From the NCBI GenBank assembly GCA_963747335.1, contig CAVVEV010000005.1, positions 62,001 through 126,000 of the forward strand: 64,000 nt of DNA. The letters are read 5' to 3'. The notes under the pieces were generated by a model that saw nothing but the letters and a program-made list of their open reading frames with translations, did no database searches and was not told where the DNA came from. The stretch comes from Prado023 sp963747335 (GTDB lineage: Bacteria; Actinomycetota; Actinomycetes; S36-B12; CAIYMF01). Each line of letters begins with the position of its first letter. Position 1 is the stretch's first letter. Shown here one piece after another: positions 1 to 9,695 of the stretch. The translations under genes and the position numbers were made by a program.

Positions 1-2
1 AC

Positions 3-1037
3 AGCACCGAGGCGTACGCCCTCGCCGCGGCGGCGTTCACCCGGCTGCAGGCGGACGGGATGCTCGTGCGGGACCCGAGCGAGCGCTTCCACGCCTACCG
101 GATGACCAGCGCTGATCACACCCAGACCGGCATCGTCGGGGGCGCCAGCGTGGCGGCCTACGACACCGGACGGATCCGACGGCACGAGACCACGCGGCCG
201 GACAAGCAGGCCGACCGGGCCGCGCAGATCGAGGCTGTCGGCGCGCAGACGGGACCGGCGTTCCTGATCCACCGATCGAGTGCGGCCATCGCGGAGATCG
301 TGGCCGGCGCCACCGCGGGACCCGCGCCCACCCGTGTCGACCGGCTCGGCGGCGTGCGCCACGAGCTCTGGCCGATCACCGATCCGAGCGCGGTCTCCGC
401 CCTTGTCGCGGCGTTCGAGGACCTGCCCGCCCTGTACATCGCCGACGGCCATCACCGCAGTGCCGCTGCGTCGATGGTCCACGCCCAGCGGCCCACGGAC
501 GCGACCGCAGCCTTCCTGGCCGTCGCCTTCCCCGCCGACGAGGTCCGGATCCTGGCCTACAACCGACTGGTCCGGGCTCCGCAGGGGATGGACTCCGACG
601 AGATCCTGGCCGGCGCTGCCGAACGCTTCACCATCGAGGCCTCCGACGGGCCGGTCATGCCGGCAGCCCCGGGCCGGTTCGGCCTGTACCTCGCCGGGCG
701 CTGGTACCGGCTGGTCGCCCCGGATGACCTGCGCGGGTCCGAGGACCCGGTCGACCAGCTCGATGTCGCCGTCCTCCAGCAGCACCTCCTCGCACCGGTG
801 TTGGGCATCGGCGACCCCCGTCGTGACCCCCGGATCGGATTCGTCGGGGGGGTGCGCCCGCTCACGGAGCTCGAGGCCGCCGTCGACAGCGGCACCTGGA
901 CGGCCGCGATCTCGATGCACCCGACGACCGTGGCGGACCTGATCGGGGTCGCCGACGCCGGCGGGATCATGCCGCCGAAGTCCACGTGGTTCGAGCCCAA
1001 GCTGCTCGACGGCCTGGTCAGCCATGTCCTGGACTGA
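3..1037 (+). CDS. DUF1015 family protein (5' end outside window)
   Basis: The reading frame is open from the left edge, so the start lies upstream; about 344 residues are visible. The family (DUF1015, sometimes called SerC-like) has no settled biochemical function. What can be seen is its conserved signature IADGHHRSAAA near the middle and an N-terminal helix (AYALAAAAFTRLQADGML) that belongs to the domain, which is why the internal ATG at 60 is not the true start. The stop overlaps the start of the PfkB kinase by 14 bases, so the two are probably translationally coupled. Family identity is confident; function is unknown. Confidence 0.8.
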   Translation, partial: STEAYALAAAAFTRLQADGMLVRDPSERFHAYRMTSADHTQTGIVGGASVAAYDTGRIRRHETTRPDKQADRAAQIEAVGAQTGPAFLIHRSSAAIAEIVAGATAGPAPTRVDRLGGVRHELWPITDPSAVSALVAAFEDLPALYIADGHHRSAAASMVHAQRPTDATAAFLAVAFPADEVRILAYNRLVRAPQGMDSDEILAGAAERFTIEASDGPVMPAAPGRFGLYLAGRWYRLVAPDDLRGSEDPVDQLDVAVLQQHLLAPVLGIGDPRRDPRIGFVGGVRPLTELEAAVDSGTWTAAISMHPTTVADLIGVADAGGIMPPKSTWFEPKLLDGLVSHVLD

Positions 1038-1965
1038 CCGGGCTCCCAGCGGCTGGCACCCGGGGCGCATCACCGTCGTCGGAAACCCGGGCCTGGACAC
1101 CCTGGTGGTCCTGGCCGAGGACGACCCCGACCTCGCGGCCGACGGGCACTTCGTCCGCAACGTCGACACCGTGGGGCACGCCGCTGCGTTCACAGCCCGG
1201 GCCTGCGCCCGGCTCGGGCACGACACGCGCATCCTGGGCAGCACCGGGGGCGACGTGATCGGTGAGATGGTCCGCGGCGTCCTCGCCGCCGATGGGGTGG
1301 ACACCTCCCTGGTGTTCGACGATCCGGCCGGGACCGCGCGCTCGGTGAACTTCATCCGGCCGGATGGGCGCCGGACCTTCTTCTACGACGGCGGGTCGCA
1401 CATGACCCTGCGACCCCCGGAACCCGCGGTCGCGGCCGCCCTGTCCGGGACCGACCTGGTGTTCGCCTCACTGCCCAACTGGGCGCGTGGCGTCGTGCGC
1501 CGGGCCCGCGGACGGGGCCTGCCCGTGGCGGTCGACCTGCAGGACGTCCGCGACCCCGCCGATCCCTATCGCGCGGACTTCATCGCAGCGGCCGACTACC
1601 TCTTCGCCTCCGCTGCGCACCTCGGGGACCCGGTGGCAGCCGCGACGTCGTGGTTCGCCGCTGGTCCGGCAGCCCTCGTCGTGTTCGGCATGGGCCCGAG
1701 GGGAGCGCTGCTCGTCCGGCGCGGTGACGGGGGTCCACCGACGGTCACCCATGCGCCGGCGCCGGAGCTCGACCTGCCGATCGTCGACACGACAGGGGCG
1801 GGGGACAGCCTGGCCACCGGTTTCCTCGACGGGCTCCTCTTCGGCGGGCTGTCGATCGCCGACGCCCTGCATCGCGGGCAGGTGCTGGCCCGCATCGTGG
1901 CCAGCGACCTGGGCGGCGAGGCCCCGTTCGACCGCGCAGGCCTCGACGCACTGACCGCTCGCTGA
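1024..1965 (+). CDS. PfkB-family carbohydrate/nucleoside kinase
   Basis: A 313-residue ribokinase-fold kinase, the usual size for the family. The N terminus carries a substrate-side glycine motif (VVGNPGLDTL), the centre has the GSTGGDVIG segment, and the C-terminal signature DTTGAGDSLATGF contains the catalytic Asp and anion hole. It would phosphorylate a sugar or related alcohol with ATP in the cytoplasm; the substrate cannot be read from sequence. The ATG at 1024 lies inside the last codons of the upstream DUF1015 gene, suggesting an operon. Confidence 0.85.
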   Translation: MSWTDRAPSGWHPGRITVVGNPGLDTLVVLAEDDPDLAADGHFVRNVDTVGHAAAFTARACARLGHDTRILGSTGGDVIGEMVRGVLAADGVDTSLVFDDPAGTARSVNFIRPDGRRTFFYDGGSHMTLRPPEPAVAAALSGTDLVFASLPNWARGVVRRARGRGLPVAVDLQDVRDPADPYRADFIAAADYLFASAAHLGDPVAAATSWFAAGPAALVVFGMGPRGALLVRRGDGGPPTVTHAPAPELDLPIVDTTGAGDSLATGFLDGLLFGGLSIADALHRGQVLARIVASDLGGEAPFDRAGLDALTAR

Positions 1966-2043
1966 GCTCCGATCGGGCCTCGCGCGACGGCGATGGGCCG
2001 CCGGGCGGGCTACCCTCAGGCGCAGCGCCGACAGGAGGACGTG

Positions 2044-3219
2044 ATGCAGCAGGAGCGTGCTCGCCGCCGGCGCTGGCCATGGGTCGTCGCCGGCGTGCTG
2101 CTCGCCGTGCTGGGCATCGCCGCCGTCGCACTGTGGAGCGCCTACCAGCGACTGGACGCCAACATCGCGACCATCGATCCGACCGACGGCCTCGGTGATG
2201 TGCGACCGGCCAAGGAGAACGAGGCGCTCAACGTCCTGGCGATCGGCTCGGACACGCGGGAGGGCGACAACAGCGTGGTCGGGGGCGAGTCGCCCGGCCT
2301 GGCCGACACGACGATGGTCGTGCACCTGTCCGCGGACAACACCTGGGCGGCAGGGGTGAGCATCCCGCGCGACTCCATGGTCCAGATGCCCGATTGTGTG
2401 GCGCCCGACGGGTCGATCGTCCCGGGCGCCCTGCGCCAGTTCAACGCGGCCTACCCGATCGGCGGACCGGTGTGCGTCCAACGCACCGTCGAGGCCCTGA
2501 CCGGCCTGCGCATCGACCACTTCGTCGTCGTCGACTTCGTCGGGTTCGTCGACATGGTCGACGCCGTCGGCGGGGTGACCGTCTACATCCCCGAGCCGAT
2601 CAGCGACCCGAACTCCAAGATCTTCTTCGACGCCGGCTGCCAGACCCTCGACGGCAAGCAGGCCCTGGGCTACGTGCGGGTCCGCAAGGGTGTCGGCGGC
2701 GGCGACGGCTCGGACACCGGCCGGATCGAGCGCCAGCAGGCGTTCCTCACCTCGCTGATCCAGAAGGTGACCTCCAGCGGGGTGCTGTTCAACCCGATCG
2801 AGCTCTACGACTTCCTCGACGCGGTCACCCGGTCGGTCACGACGGACACCGGGATCGGCAGCATCCGCTCCATGGCCTCGATCGCGGTGCGGGTGCGTGA
2901 GATCGGCCTGGAATCGATCGAGTTCACGACCGTGCCCTTCGAGGACTACCCGCCGGACCCCAACCGCGTCCAGTGGGCGCAACCGGAGGCCGACGAGCTG
3001 TGGGCGACGCTGCGCGCCGACGAGCCGCTGACTCCCGCACCGTCCCCCACGCCGTCGCCGAGCGGCAGCGGACCGGACCCGTCCGGCAGCGGCAGTAGCA
3101 CGTCTGCGACGCCCCCCGCGACCGACGGACCCGACAGCGCGCCACCGAGCGGGACGCCCAGCCCAACCTCGACCTTCGACACGACCACCGCGGACACACC
3201 CATCTGCCCGACGCCGTAG
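2044..3219 (+). CDS. LytR-CpsA-Psr (LCP) family cell-wall polymer ligase
   Basis: About 391 residues. A short Arg-rich cytoplasmic end (residues 1-12) precedes one membrane segment (WPWVVAGVLLAVLGIAAVAL). The extracytoplasmic LCP domain follows, with typical elements NVLAIGSDTREG and GVSIPRDSMV, whose Arg and Asp residues bind the polyprenyl pyrophosphate. The last 70 residues are a Pro/Ser/Thr-rich tail. LCP enzymes transfer lipid-linked glycopolymers such as arabinogalactan or teichoic-acid-type chains to peptidoglycan. The start at 2044 is chosen because AGGAGG lies at 2033-2038, and a TACCCT -10-like hexamer lies at 2011-2016. GTG 2041 is an alternative. Confidence 0.88.
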   Translation: MQQERARRRRWPWVVAGVLLAVLGIAAVALWSAYQRLDANIATIDPTDGLGDVRPAKENEALNVLAIGSDTREGDNSVVGGESPGLADTTMVVHLSADNTWAAGVSIPRDSMVQMPDCVAPDGSIVPGALRQFNAAYPIGGPVCVQRTVEALTGLRIDHFVVVDFVGFVDMVDAVGGVTVYIPEPISDPNSKIFFDAGCQTLDGKQALGYVRVRKGVGGGDGSDTGRIERQQAFLTSLIQKVTSSGVLFNPIELYDFLDAVTRSVTTDTGIGSIRSMASIAVRVREIGLESIEFTTVPFEDYPPDPNRVQWAQPEADELWATLRADEPLTPAPSPTPSPSGSGPDPSGSGSSTSATPPATDGPDSAPPSGTPSPTSTFDTTTADTPICPTP

Positions 3220-3239
3220 TCGATGTTCGATCCCTGCGT

Positions 3240-3271
3240 ACGGAACCGACCATCCAGGTGGTCGTTTCCGT
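3240..3271 (+). terminator. hairpin after the LCP gene
   Basis: ACGGAA (3240-3245) pairs with TTCCGT (3266-3271), and CGACCA (3247-3252) pairs with TGGTCG (3259-3264), around a 6-base loop with one mismatch. There is no T tract, as is common in GC-rich actinobacteria. It sits 20 bases after the LCP stop and before the next promoter. Confidence 0.55.
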
Positions 3272-3322
3272 GCACCCCGTTGCAGCCGCCCGGTCGCCGC
3301 GCCCCGCATGCAGTGGCCTGCC

Positions 3323-3328
3323 TAGTCT
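3323..3328 (+). promoter_or_regulatory. -10 element (TAGTCT) of a probably leaderless transcript
   Basis: TAGTCT ends 7 bases before the ATG at 3336 and there is no Shine-Dalgarno sequence, so transcription probably begins at or next to the A of the start codon. This fixes the start of the downstream ATPase gene. Confidence 0.5.
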
Positions 3329-3335
3329 TGCGCAC

Positions 3336-5909
3336 ATGGCTGAACTGAGACTGGGCGGGATCGTCGAGGCGGCGACCCACGAGCGGACCGCGGATCCGGC
3401 AGGGGTTCCGACCGATGAGCTGACCACGCACGGCGTGATCGTCGGCATGACCGGCTCGGGCAAGACCGGCCTGGGCGTGGTCCTGATCGAGGAGTGCCTG
3501 GCGGCGGGCGTGCCGGCCCTGCTCATTGATCCGAAGGGCGACCTGACCAACCTCGCCCTGACGTTCCCGTCCCTGGCACCCGCCGAGTTCGAGCCGTGGG
3601 TCAACGAGGGGGACGCGCGCAAGGCCGGACAGTCGGTCCCCGAGTTCGCCGCCGCCCAGTCAGAGACCTGGACCAAGGGCCTTGCCGGCTGGGGGCTCGG
3701 CGCGGAGCAGGTCCGGTCCCTGCACGAGGGCGTCGACGTCACGATCTACACCCCCGGGTCCCCGCACGGCGTCGGGTTGAACATCATCGGCACCCTCGAC
3801 GTCCCCGCGGACATGAGCAATCCGCAGGCCGTCCAGGAGGAGATCGACGCCTATGTGGCCAGCGTGCTGAACCTCGTGGGCATCGAGGCCGACCCGCTGA
3901 GCTCGCGCGAGCACATCCTGCTCTCCACGATCATCCACGACGCCTGGAGCCATGGTCGTGCCCTGGACCTCGCCACCCTGGTCGCCTCAGTCCAGCAGCC
4001 GCCCGTGCGCAAGGTCGGCGTCCTGGAGCTGGACTCCTACTACCCCGCCGCCGATCGGATGAAGCTGGCGCTCAAGCTCAACGGCCTGCTGGCCTCGCCT
4101 GCCTTCGCCTCGTGGCTGGTCGGCGAGCGGATCGACATCGACTCGATGCTGCGCACCCCGGACGGACGCCCACGCTGCGCCGTGGTGACCATCGCCCACC
4201 TCGACGACACGCAGCGGCAGTCCGTCGTCTCGGTGGTGCTGGCCAAGCTGATCTCGTGGATGCGCCGGCAGTCGGGCACCTCCGACCTGCGGACCCTGCT
4301 CTACATGGACGAGGTCGCCGGGTACCTGCCCCCGAGCGGCAACCCGCCCACGAAGCCCCCGATCATGCTCCTGCTCAAGCAGGCGCGCGCATTCGGAGTC
4401 GGGGTCGTGCTCTCCACCCAGAACCCCGTGGACATCGACTACAAGGCCCTGTCGAATGCCGGCACCTGGATGATCGGTCGACTGCAGACCGAGCAGGACA
4501 AGGCCCGCCTGGTCGACGGGCTGACCAGCGCGGCGGGCTCGGTGGATCCCCGCGCCGTGGGGGCCACGATCTCCGGGTTGGGCAAGCGCGAGTTCGTGAT
4601 GAAGCGCGCGAGCAAGGACACCGTGTCGGTGTTCACCACTCGCTGGGCGATGAGCTACCTGCGCGGTCCGCTGACCCGCGAGCAGATCACCTCGCTGAAG
4701 GCCGGGTCCACGCCGCCGGCGGCGACGGCGCCAGTGGCGGCGGAAGCTGCGGGCCCGCAGCCTGTCCCGTCCGCGGCCCTCCCCCCGACGGCCGCGGACG
4801 CTCCCCCGGCTGCCCCAGCCCCCCCACCCGTGGCGGAGGTGCCGATCTCCGCTGCCCCGACGGCAACCGCTCCCCCCGCAGCAGCCGTCCCGCTCGACGC
4901 TCCCGTCGCAGCCCCAGCGGCACCGGATCCGGCGCTCGCGCCACCAGCGCCTGCTCCGACAGCACCCCCAGCGGCCGCTCCTGCTGCGCCGCCGACCGGC
5001 CCACTGGCCGCTGACGAGACCCCGGTCCAGCCGAAGGCGGCCGCCGGCATCCCCGTGCACTTCCTGGACCCTGCCGCATCGTGGGCGGCCTCCGTCGGAG
5101 CGGTCCCGGGCCACCGGCTGACCCCCGGCGCAATCGCCCGCGTGCTGCTGCGCTTCGACGACGCCAAGGCAGGGATCGTCCTCGACCAGGAGTACGAGGC
5201 GGTCCTGGCCCCCCTGTCGCCGTTCCCCACCGCGGACCAGTTCCGCGCCGTCGACTATGACGACCGCGACCTGCTGCCCACCCCGCCGGCGGGGGCCGTC
5301 TACCGGCTTCCCCCGACCGAGGTGGGTGCCAAGACCTGGTGGACCGCACTCCAACGTGACCTTGCCGACCACCTCCAACGGTCCATGACCGTGGACGTGC
5401 CGACCAACCCCGAGCTCAAGCTCTACGGCCGGATCGGGGAGGCCACCGAGGAGTTCTCCGCCCGCTGCAAGGCCGCCGCCGCCGACGCGGCGGACAAGCA
5501 GATCGCGGCACTCCAGTCGAAGTACCAGACCAAGCTCGCCGCAGCGCAGCGCAAGATCGATGCCGCACACAACACGCTGCAGCGCCAGCGTGACGCGCGA
5601 ACCAGCGCGATCTCGTCGGACGCCGTGGGCATGCTCGGCGGGCTCTTCGGTGGGCGCAAGACGTCGGTGACCACCGCCGCCAGGCGGGCATCCGCCGCGT
5701 CGGAGAGGGTCGGCGCCGCCGAGGACAAGGTCGCGGAGCTCCAGGCGGTGTACGCCGACCTGCAGGCCGAGCTCGACGCCGAGATGGCGGGCATCCGCGC
5801 GGATTGGTCAGCCAGGGCCGCCGCGATCAGCACGATGTCCATCACCCTGGCCAAGTCCGACGTCAAGGTCGCGACGATCGGGCTGGTCTGGATCCCGATG
5901 GGAACCTGA
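3336..5909 (+). CDS. HerA/FtsK-like ATPase with Ala/Pro linker and coiled-coil C terminus
   Basis: About 857 residues. The Walker A motif GMTGSGKTG is at residues 37-45 and a Walker B-like LLYMDEVAGYLPP near 323, followed by STQNPVDIDYK, as in the HerA/DUF853-type helicase-translocase core. Residues 455-570 are an Ala/Pro linker. The C-terminal part (about 700-830) is Ala/Gln/Lys/Glu rich and predicted coiled coil, with a LGGLFGG turn. HerA-type ATPases translocate DNA, usually with a NurA nuclease, but no nuclease partner lies nearby, so the role is open. The start follows a -10 hexamer by 7 bases. Confidence 0.75.
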   Translation: MAELRLGGIVEAATHERTADPAGVPTDELTTHGVIVGMTGSGKTGLGVVLIEECLAAGVPALLIDPKGDLTNLALTFPSLAPAEFEPWVNEGDARKAGQSVPEFAAAQSETWTKGLAGWGLGAEQVRSLHEGVDVTIYTPGSPHGVGLNIIGTLDVPADMSNPQAVQEEIDAYVASVLNLVGIEADPLSSREHILLSTIIHDAWSHGRALDLATLVASVQQPPVRKVGVLELDSYYPAADRMKLALKLNGLLASPAFASWLVGERIDIDSMLRTPDGRPRCAVVTIAHLDDTQRQSVVSVVLAKLISWMRRQSGTSDLRTLLYMDEVAGYLPPSGNPPTKPPIMLLLKQARAFGVGVVLSTQNPVDIDYKALSNAGTWMIGRLQTEQDKARLVDGLTSAAGSVDPRAVGATISGLGKREFVMKRASKDTVSVFTTRWAMSYLRGPLTREQITSLKAGSTPPAATAPVAAEAAGPQPVPSAALPPTAADAPPAAPAPPPVAEVPISAAPTATAPPAAAVPLDAPVAAPAAPDPALAPPAPAPTAPPAAAPAAPPTGPLAADETPVQPKAAAGIPVHFLDPAASWAASVGAVPGHRLTPGAIARVLLRFDDAKAGIVLDQEYEAVLAPLSPFPTADQFRAVDYDDRDLLPTPPAGAVYRLPPTEVGAKTWWTALQRDLADHLQRSMTVDVPTNPELKLYGRIGEATEEFSARCKAAAADAADKQIAALQSKYQTKLAAAQRKIDAAHNTLQRQRDARTSAISSDAVGMLGGLFGGRKTSVTTAARRASAASERVGAAEDKVAELQAVYADLQAELDAEMAGIRADWSARAAAISTMSITLAKSDVKVATIGLVWIPMGT

Positions 5910-5973
5910 CCGACGACCGTCAGGCAGACTGCACCTGAGACACCCCGGGAGGCACGGAACGAGAGAGGACTAC

Positions 5974-7191
5974 GTGGAGCACAACGCGGACGCGCTGATC
6001 GAGTTGGCCGAGGAGCACTCGGCGCACAACTACCATCCCCTTCCGGTGGTGATCGCCAGCGCCGCGGGCGCCTGGGTCACTGACGTGGCCGGGCACCGGT
6101 ACCTCGACTGCCTCGCCGGCTACTCGGCACTGAACTTCGGCCACGGCCACCCCGAGATCATCGCCGCGGCCCACGAACAGCTCGACCGGGTCACACTGGT
6201 CAGTCGAGCGTTCCACCACGACCAGTTCGGACCCTTCTGCGCCGAGCTCGCGGACCTGGCCGGCAAGGACATGGTCGTCCCGATGAACTCCGGCGCCGAG
6301 GCCGTCGAGACCGCCATCAAGGTGGCCCGCAAGTGGGGGTACACCGTCAAGGGGATCCCGCCCCACGAGGCGACCATCATCGTCGCCGAGGGCAACTTCC
6401 ACGGTCGCACGACGACCATCGTGTCCTTCTCCGACGACGACTCCGCGCGTGACCACTTCGGCCCGTACACCCCAGGATTCATCCAGGTCGAGTACGGCAA
6501 CCTGGACGCGTTGCGCGCGGCGATCACCGACCACACCGCGGCAGTCCTCCTCGAGCCGATCCAGGGTGAGGGTGGTGTCGTCATCCCCCCGCAGGGCTAC
6601 CTGCGCGACGTCCGCGCCCTGACCGCCGAGCACAACGTCCTGCTGATGGCCGACGAGATCCAGTCCGGGCTCGCGCGCACCGGGCGCACGTTCGCGTGCG
6701 ACCACGAGGGCGTGGTGCCCGACATCTACATCCTGGGCAAGGCCCTGGGGGGCGGCGTCCTGCCGGTCTCGGCCATCGCAGCGGACCGCGCTGTCCTCGA
6801 TGTGCTCCAGCCCGGCGAGCACGGCAGCACGTTCGGCGGCAACCCGCTGGCGTGCGCGGTCGGGCGCGCAGTTGTCCGGCTGCTGCAGACCGGGGAGTTC
6901 CAGGAGCGCGCCGTGGAGCTCGGCGACGTCCTCGCCGCCGAGCTGGGCAAGCTGGTCGGCCACGGGGTGGTCGAGGTCCGCTCCCGCGGGGCGTGGGCCG
7001 GTGTGGACATCGACCCCGACCTCGCGACCGGCCGGCAGGTCTGCGAGGCGCTGCTGGCCCGCGGCGTGCTGGCCAAGGACACCCATGGCTCCACGATCCG
7101 CCTGGCACCACCGCTGGTGATCACCGCCGACGAGATCATCTGGGCGGTCGCCCAGCTGCGCGACTGCCTCGCGGAGTTCGGCGCCCGCTGA
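5974..7191 (+). CDS. rocD: ornithine aminotransferase (class III, PLP-dependent)
   Basis: A 405-residue class III aminotransferase. It transfers the delta-amino group of ornithine to 2-oxoglutarate, giving glutamate semialdehyde (arginine and ornithine breakdown, link to proline). Diagnostic stretches are NYHPLPVVI at the N terminus, NSGAEAVETAIK for phosphate binding, ADEIQSGLARTG, and the PLP lysine in ILGKALGGG at residue 256. Length and motifs fit RocD better than acetylornithine aminotransferase. The GTG start at 5974 has a purine-rich GAGAGAGG just upstream. No other arginine genes adjoin it. Confidence 0.88.
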   Translation: MEHNADALIELAEEHSAHNYHPLPVVIASAAGAWVTDVAGHRYLDCLAGYSALNFGHGHPEIIAAAHEQLDRVTLVSRAFHHDQFGPFCAELADLAGKDMVVPMNSGAEAVETAIKVARKWGYTVKGIPPHEATIIVAEGNFHGRTTTIVSFSDDDSARDHFGPYTPGFIQVEYGNLDALRAAITDHTAAVLLEPIQGEGGVVIPPQGYLRDVRALTAEHNVLLMADEIQSGLARTGRTFACDHEGVVPDIYILGKALGGGVLPVSAIAADRAVLDVLQPGEHGSTFGGNPLACAVGRAVVRLLQTGEFQERAVELGDVLAAELGKLVGHGVVEVRSRGAWAGVDIDPDLATGRQVCEALLARGVLAKDTHGSTIRLAPPLVITADEIIWAVAQLRDCLAEFGAR

Positions 7192-7261
7192 TGCGCGGTC
7201 GGATGCAATCCTTAGCCCGCCCGTAGCGCACCCGTGACCTGGAGTGGGACCCCGACGTGGG

Positions 7262-7267
7262 TACGGT
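7262..7267 (+). promoter_or_regulatory. -10 element (TACGGT), probably leaderless
   Basis: TACGGT ends 7 bases before the ATG at 7275, with no ribosome binding site between. It supports the start used for the D,D-carboxypeptidase, whose signal peptide then begins MRRTART. Confidence 0.45.
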
Positions 7268-7274
7268 GACGTCC

Positions 7275-8710
7275 ATGCGTCGAACTGCCCGCACCACTTT
7301 CGCGCTCGGGTGTGCCGTGGTCCTGCTGACCGGAGCCGCCCCCGCATCCGCGACCGCTCCCCCGACCGTGGCCTCCCCCCGGGCGAGCGTGGCCAGCCTC
7401 GCGAGTTCCGACGACGCCCGCGTCTCGGCGAGCACCACCCGGACCCGGGTCTCGACCAGCTCGGCCAACACCAGGATCAGCCAGGTCCTGCGCACTCGGA
7501 GCACGTCGAAGATCCTCGGCAAGCGCTTCACGATGACCGTCTGGGACACCGCCTCCGGCTCCTACGTCTACCAGCGACGCGCCGGGTCGTCGCTGCGCGG
7601 GGCGTCGACGACCAAGATCCTGACGACCGTGGGCGTGCTGGCGACCCTCGGGCCGGACCACCGGTTCCCGACCACCGTGCGCGCCGGGGCGACACCCGAC
7701 GAGGTGGTCCTGGTGGCTGGTGGCGACCCGCTGCTCTCCAGCGCCGACCTGCGCACGCTGGCGGCGCTCACGAAGGACGCGCTGGGACTGATCCCGCCAC
7801 CGGATCCTGCCGTGCCGCCGGTCCCCGCTGACCCGGCCCCGACCCGGGACAGCAGACACCACATCCGCGGCGCCCACCCCGGTCGCCCCGGCCCCCGCCC
7901 GCACGATCACGGTCCGCGCCGACGACTCCCTCTTCTCCGGCTCGGGGCAATCACGGGGGTGGCCCAACTCCTACCTGCCCAGCCAGGTGCGCCCGGTGGG
8001 CGCCTTCGCCCGCGATGACAACAAGTCCCGCGACGCGACAGCCGACGCCGGGAAGTACTTCGCGGCTGCGCTGGGCAAGCTCGGGGTGAAGGCGACTTAC
8101 GCCGGGGAGTCCACCGCAGCTCCTGAGGCGGCCACCCTGGCAAGCATCACGGGCCACTCGGTGTCCGAGGCCGTGTCACGCACGCTCCTGATCTCCGACA
8201 ACGACACCGCGGAGATGCTGTTCCGGCACATCGCCGTGGCACGCGGGCTGCCCGGCACCTGGGCCGGGGCACGGCAGGGCCTGACCGACGCACTGCGGGA
8301 GCTGGCCGTCCCGCTCGAGGGCGTCCGGATCATCGACGGCAGCGGGCTCTCCCTCGAGGGCCGACTCACCGCGGGGCGCTCACGTCGGCCCTGGCCCGCG
8401 CGCTGTCCCCCGAGCACCCCGAGCTGGCCGGCATGCGTGGCTGGCTGCCCGTCGCCGGTCGGACCGGGACCCTCGAAGGCCGGCTACAAGCGCTTCAGCT
8501 CCAAGCCCGCCAAGTGCGCCGCGGGCCTGATCCAGGCCAAGACCGGGACGGTCGCCGACGCGATCGCCCTGGCGGGGTACGCCGCGGGAGCCGACGGCCA
8601 GACGAAGGTGTTCGTGTCGATCGTGAACTCCCGACCGACCCGGTACAGCCGGGTCACGCACCCGGACCGCGGTCGACCGGGCGACGTCGAGCATCACCGG
8701 CTGCTGGTAG
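7275..8710 (+). CDS. dacB: D-alanyl-D-alanine carboxypeptidase/endopeptidase, PBP4 (S13) type; four frame breaks
   Basis: Restoring frame gives about 476 residues. A signal peptide (MRRTART..., hydrophobic to ASATAP) indicates export. Penicillin-binding motifs appear in order: SxxK in GASTTKILT (Ser about 111), SxN in LLISDNDTAEM, and KTG in QAKTGTVADA. S13 enzymes trim or cleave peptide crosslinks in peptidoglycan. The frame breaks lie near 7843, 8375 (two bases), 8484 and 8659, yet protein similarity continues through each, ending in RATSSITGCW before TAG at 8708-8710. Four breaks in one gene could mean a pseudogene, but the same pattern across the window favours sequence error. Confidence 0.8.
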
Positions 8711-8719
8711 GAAGGACCC

Positions 8720-9190
8720 ATGGGAGTCGAGGTCGAGCGCAAGTTCCTGGTCTCCGACGAGTCCTGGCGCGACGGCGTCACGTCCGCCACGCGCGTCGTG
8801 CAGGGCTACGTGGCCCAGACCGACCGCGCCACCGTGAGGGTCCGGGTCAAGGGCGACCGGGGGTTCCTGACGGTCAAGGGGGTCTCGGTCGGGATCGCCC
8901 GCAGCGAGTTCGAGTACGAGATCCCGGTCCCTGACGCACTGGCGATGCTCGACGAGCTGGCCCAGGGCCCGGTCATCGACAAGGTCCGGCACCTGGTCCC
9001 CGTGGGAACGCACGTCTGGGAGGTCGACGTCTTCGCCGGGGAGAACGCTCCCCTGGTCATGGCCGAGGTCGAGCTGGCCGACTCCCAGCAGGAGTTCGTC
9101 CGCCCGGGATGGGCGGGTGCGGAGGTCTCCGACGACCAGCGGTACTTCAACGTCAACCTCGCCCGAACGCCCTACTCGACCTGGGCCTGA
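8720..9190 (+). CDS. CYTH domain protein (triphosphate tunnel metalloenzyme)
   Basis: A 156-residue single-domain protein. The defining EXEXK motif is at the N terminus (VEVERKFLV), followed by alternating basic and acidic strands (RVRVKGDRGFLTVKG, SRSEFEYEIP-like, EVDVFAG, MAEVELAD) that line the tunnel. CYTH enzymes hydrolyse inorganic tripolyphosphate or thiamine triphosphate, or make cyclic AMP; short bacterial forms are usually tripolyphosphatases. AGGAAGGA lies just upstream of the ATG. It converges on rpiB with a 26-base gap. Confidence 0.85.
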   Translation: MGVEVERKFLVSDESWRDGVTSATRVVQGYVAQTDRATVRVRVKGDRGFLTVKGVSVGIARSEFEYEIPVPDALAMLDELAQGPVIDKVRHLVPVGTHVWEVDVFAGENAPLVMAEVELADSQQEFVRPGWAGAEVSDDQRYFNVNLARTPYSTWA

Positions 9191-9216
9191 GGCGCCGGGG
9201 ATTCGCGCGGGTCCCG

Positions 9217-9666
9217 TCAGCGCTCGGCCTCGTACGCGGCCAGCTGGTCGATCCGTCGCTGGTGGCGCTCGTCGCCCGAGAACGGGGTCGCCAGGAAGGC
9301 GTTCGACGATCGCGAACGACTCCTCGGTCGAGTGCATCCGCCCGCCGATGGCCACGACGTTGGCGTCGTTGTGCTCCCGCGCCAGCGTTGCGGTCTCGAC
9401 CGACCACGCCAGCGCGGCGCGCACGCCGGGCACCTTGTTGGCCGCGATCTGCTCACCGTTGCCCGATCCGCCGATCACGATGCCCAGGCTCCCGGGCACC
9501 TCGAGCACGGCCTGCGCCGCCGCGAAGCAGAACGCCGGGTAGTCGTCCTCGGGTCGTACTCGTGGGCGCCGTGGTCGACGACGTCGTGGCCCGCCTCACG
9601 AAGGTAGGCGGCCAGCATGTTCTTCAACTCGTAGCCGGCATGGTCACAGCCCAGATGAACCCGCAT
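9217..9666 (-). CDS. rpiB: ribose-5-phosphate isomerase B (two frame breaks)
   Basis: After correction the protein is about 149 residues, the normal RpiB length. It interconverts ribose-5-phosphate and ribulose-5-phosphate in the pentose phosphate pathway. Conserved parts are CDHAGYELK at the N terminus, IVIGGSGNGEQIAANK in the centre, HNDANVVAIGGRM, and the C-terminal FSGDERHQRRIDQL. One break near 9550 is a lost base (GACCC for GACCCC before GAG), the only clear deletion in the window. The other near 9304 is an extra base. The start ATG at 9664-9666 faces cutC. Confidence 0.85.
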
Positions 9667-9695
9667 GACCCCAGATCCTGCCCGATGCTTGCCCC

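Noticed and set aside
7275..8710. Calling dacB and the other broken genes pseudogenes
   Set aside because: Essential motifs are intact on both sides of each break, and the same insertion pattern runs through unrelated housekeeping genes, pointing to sequence error.
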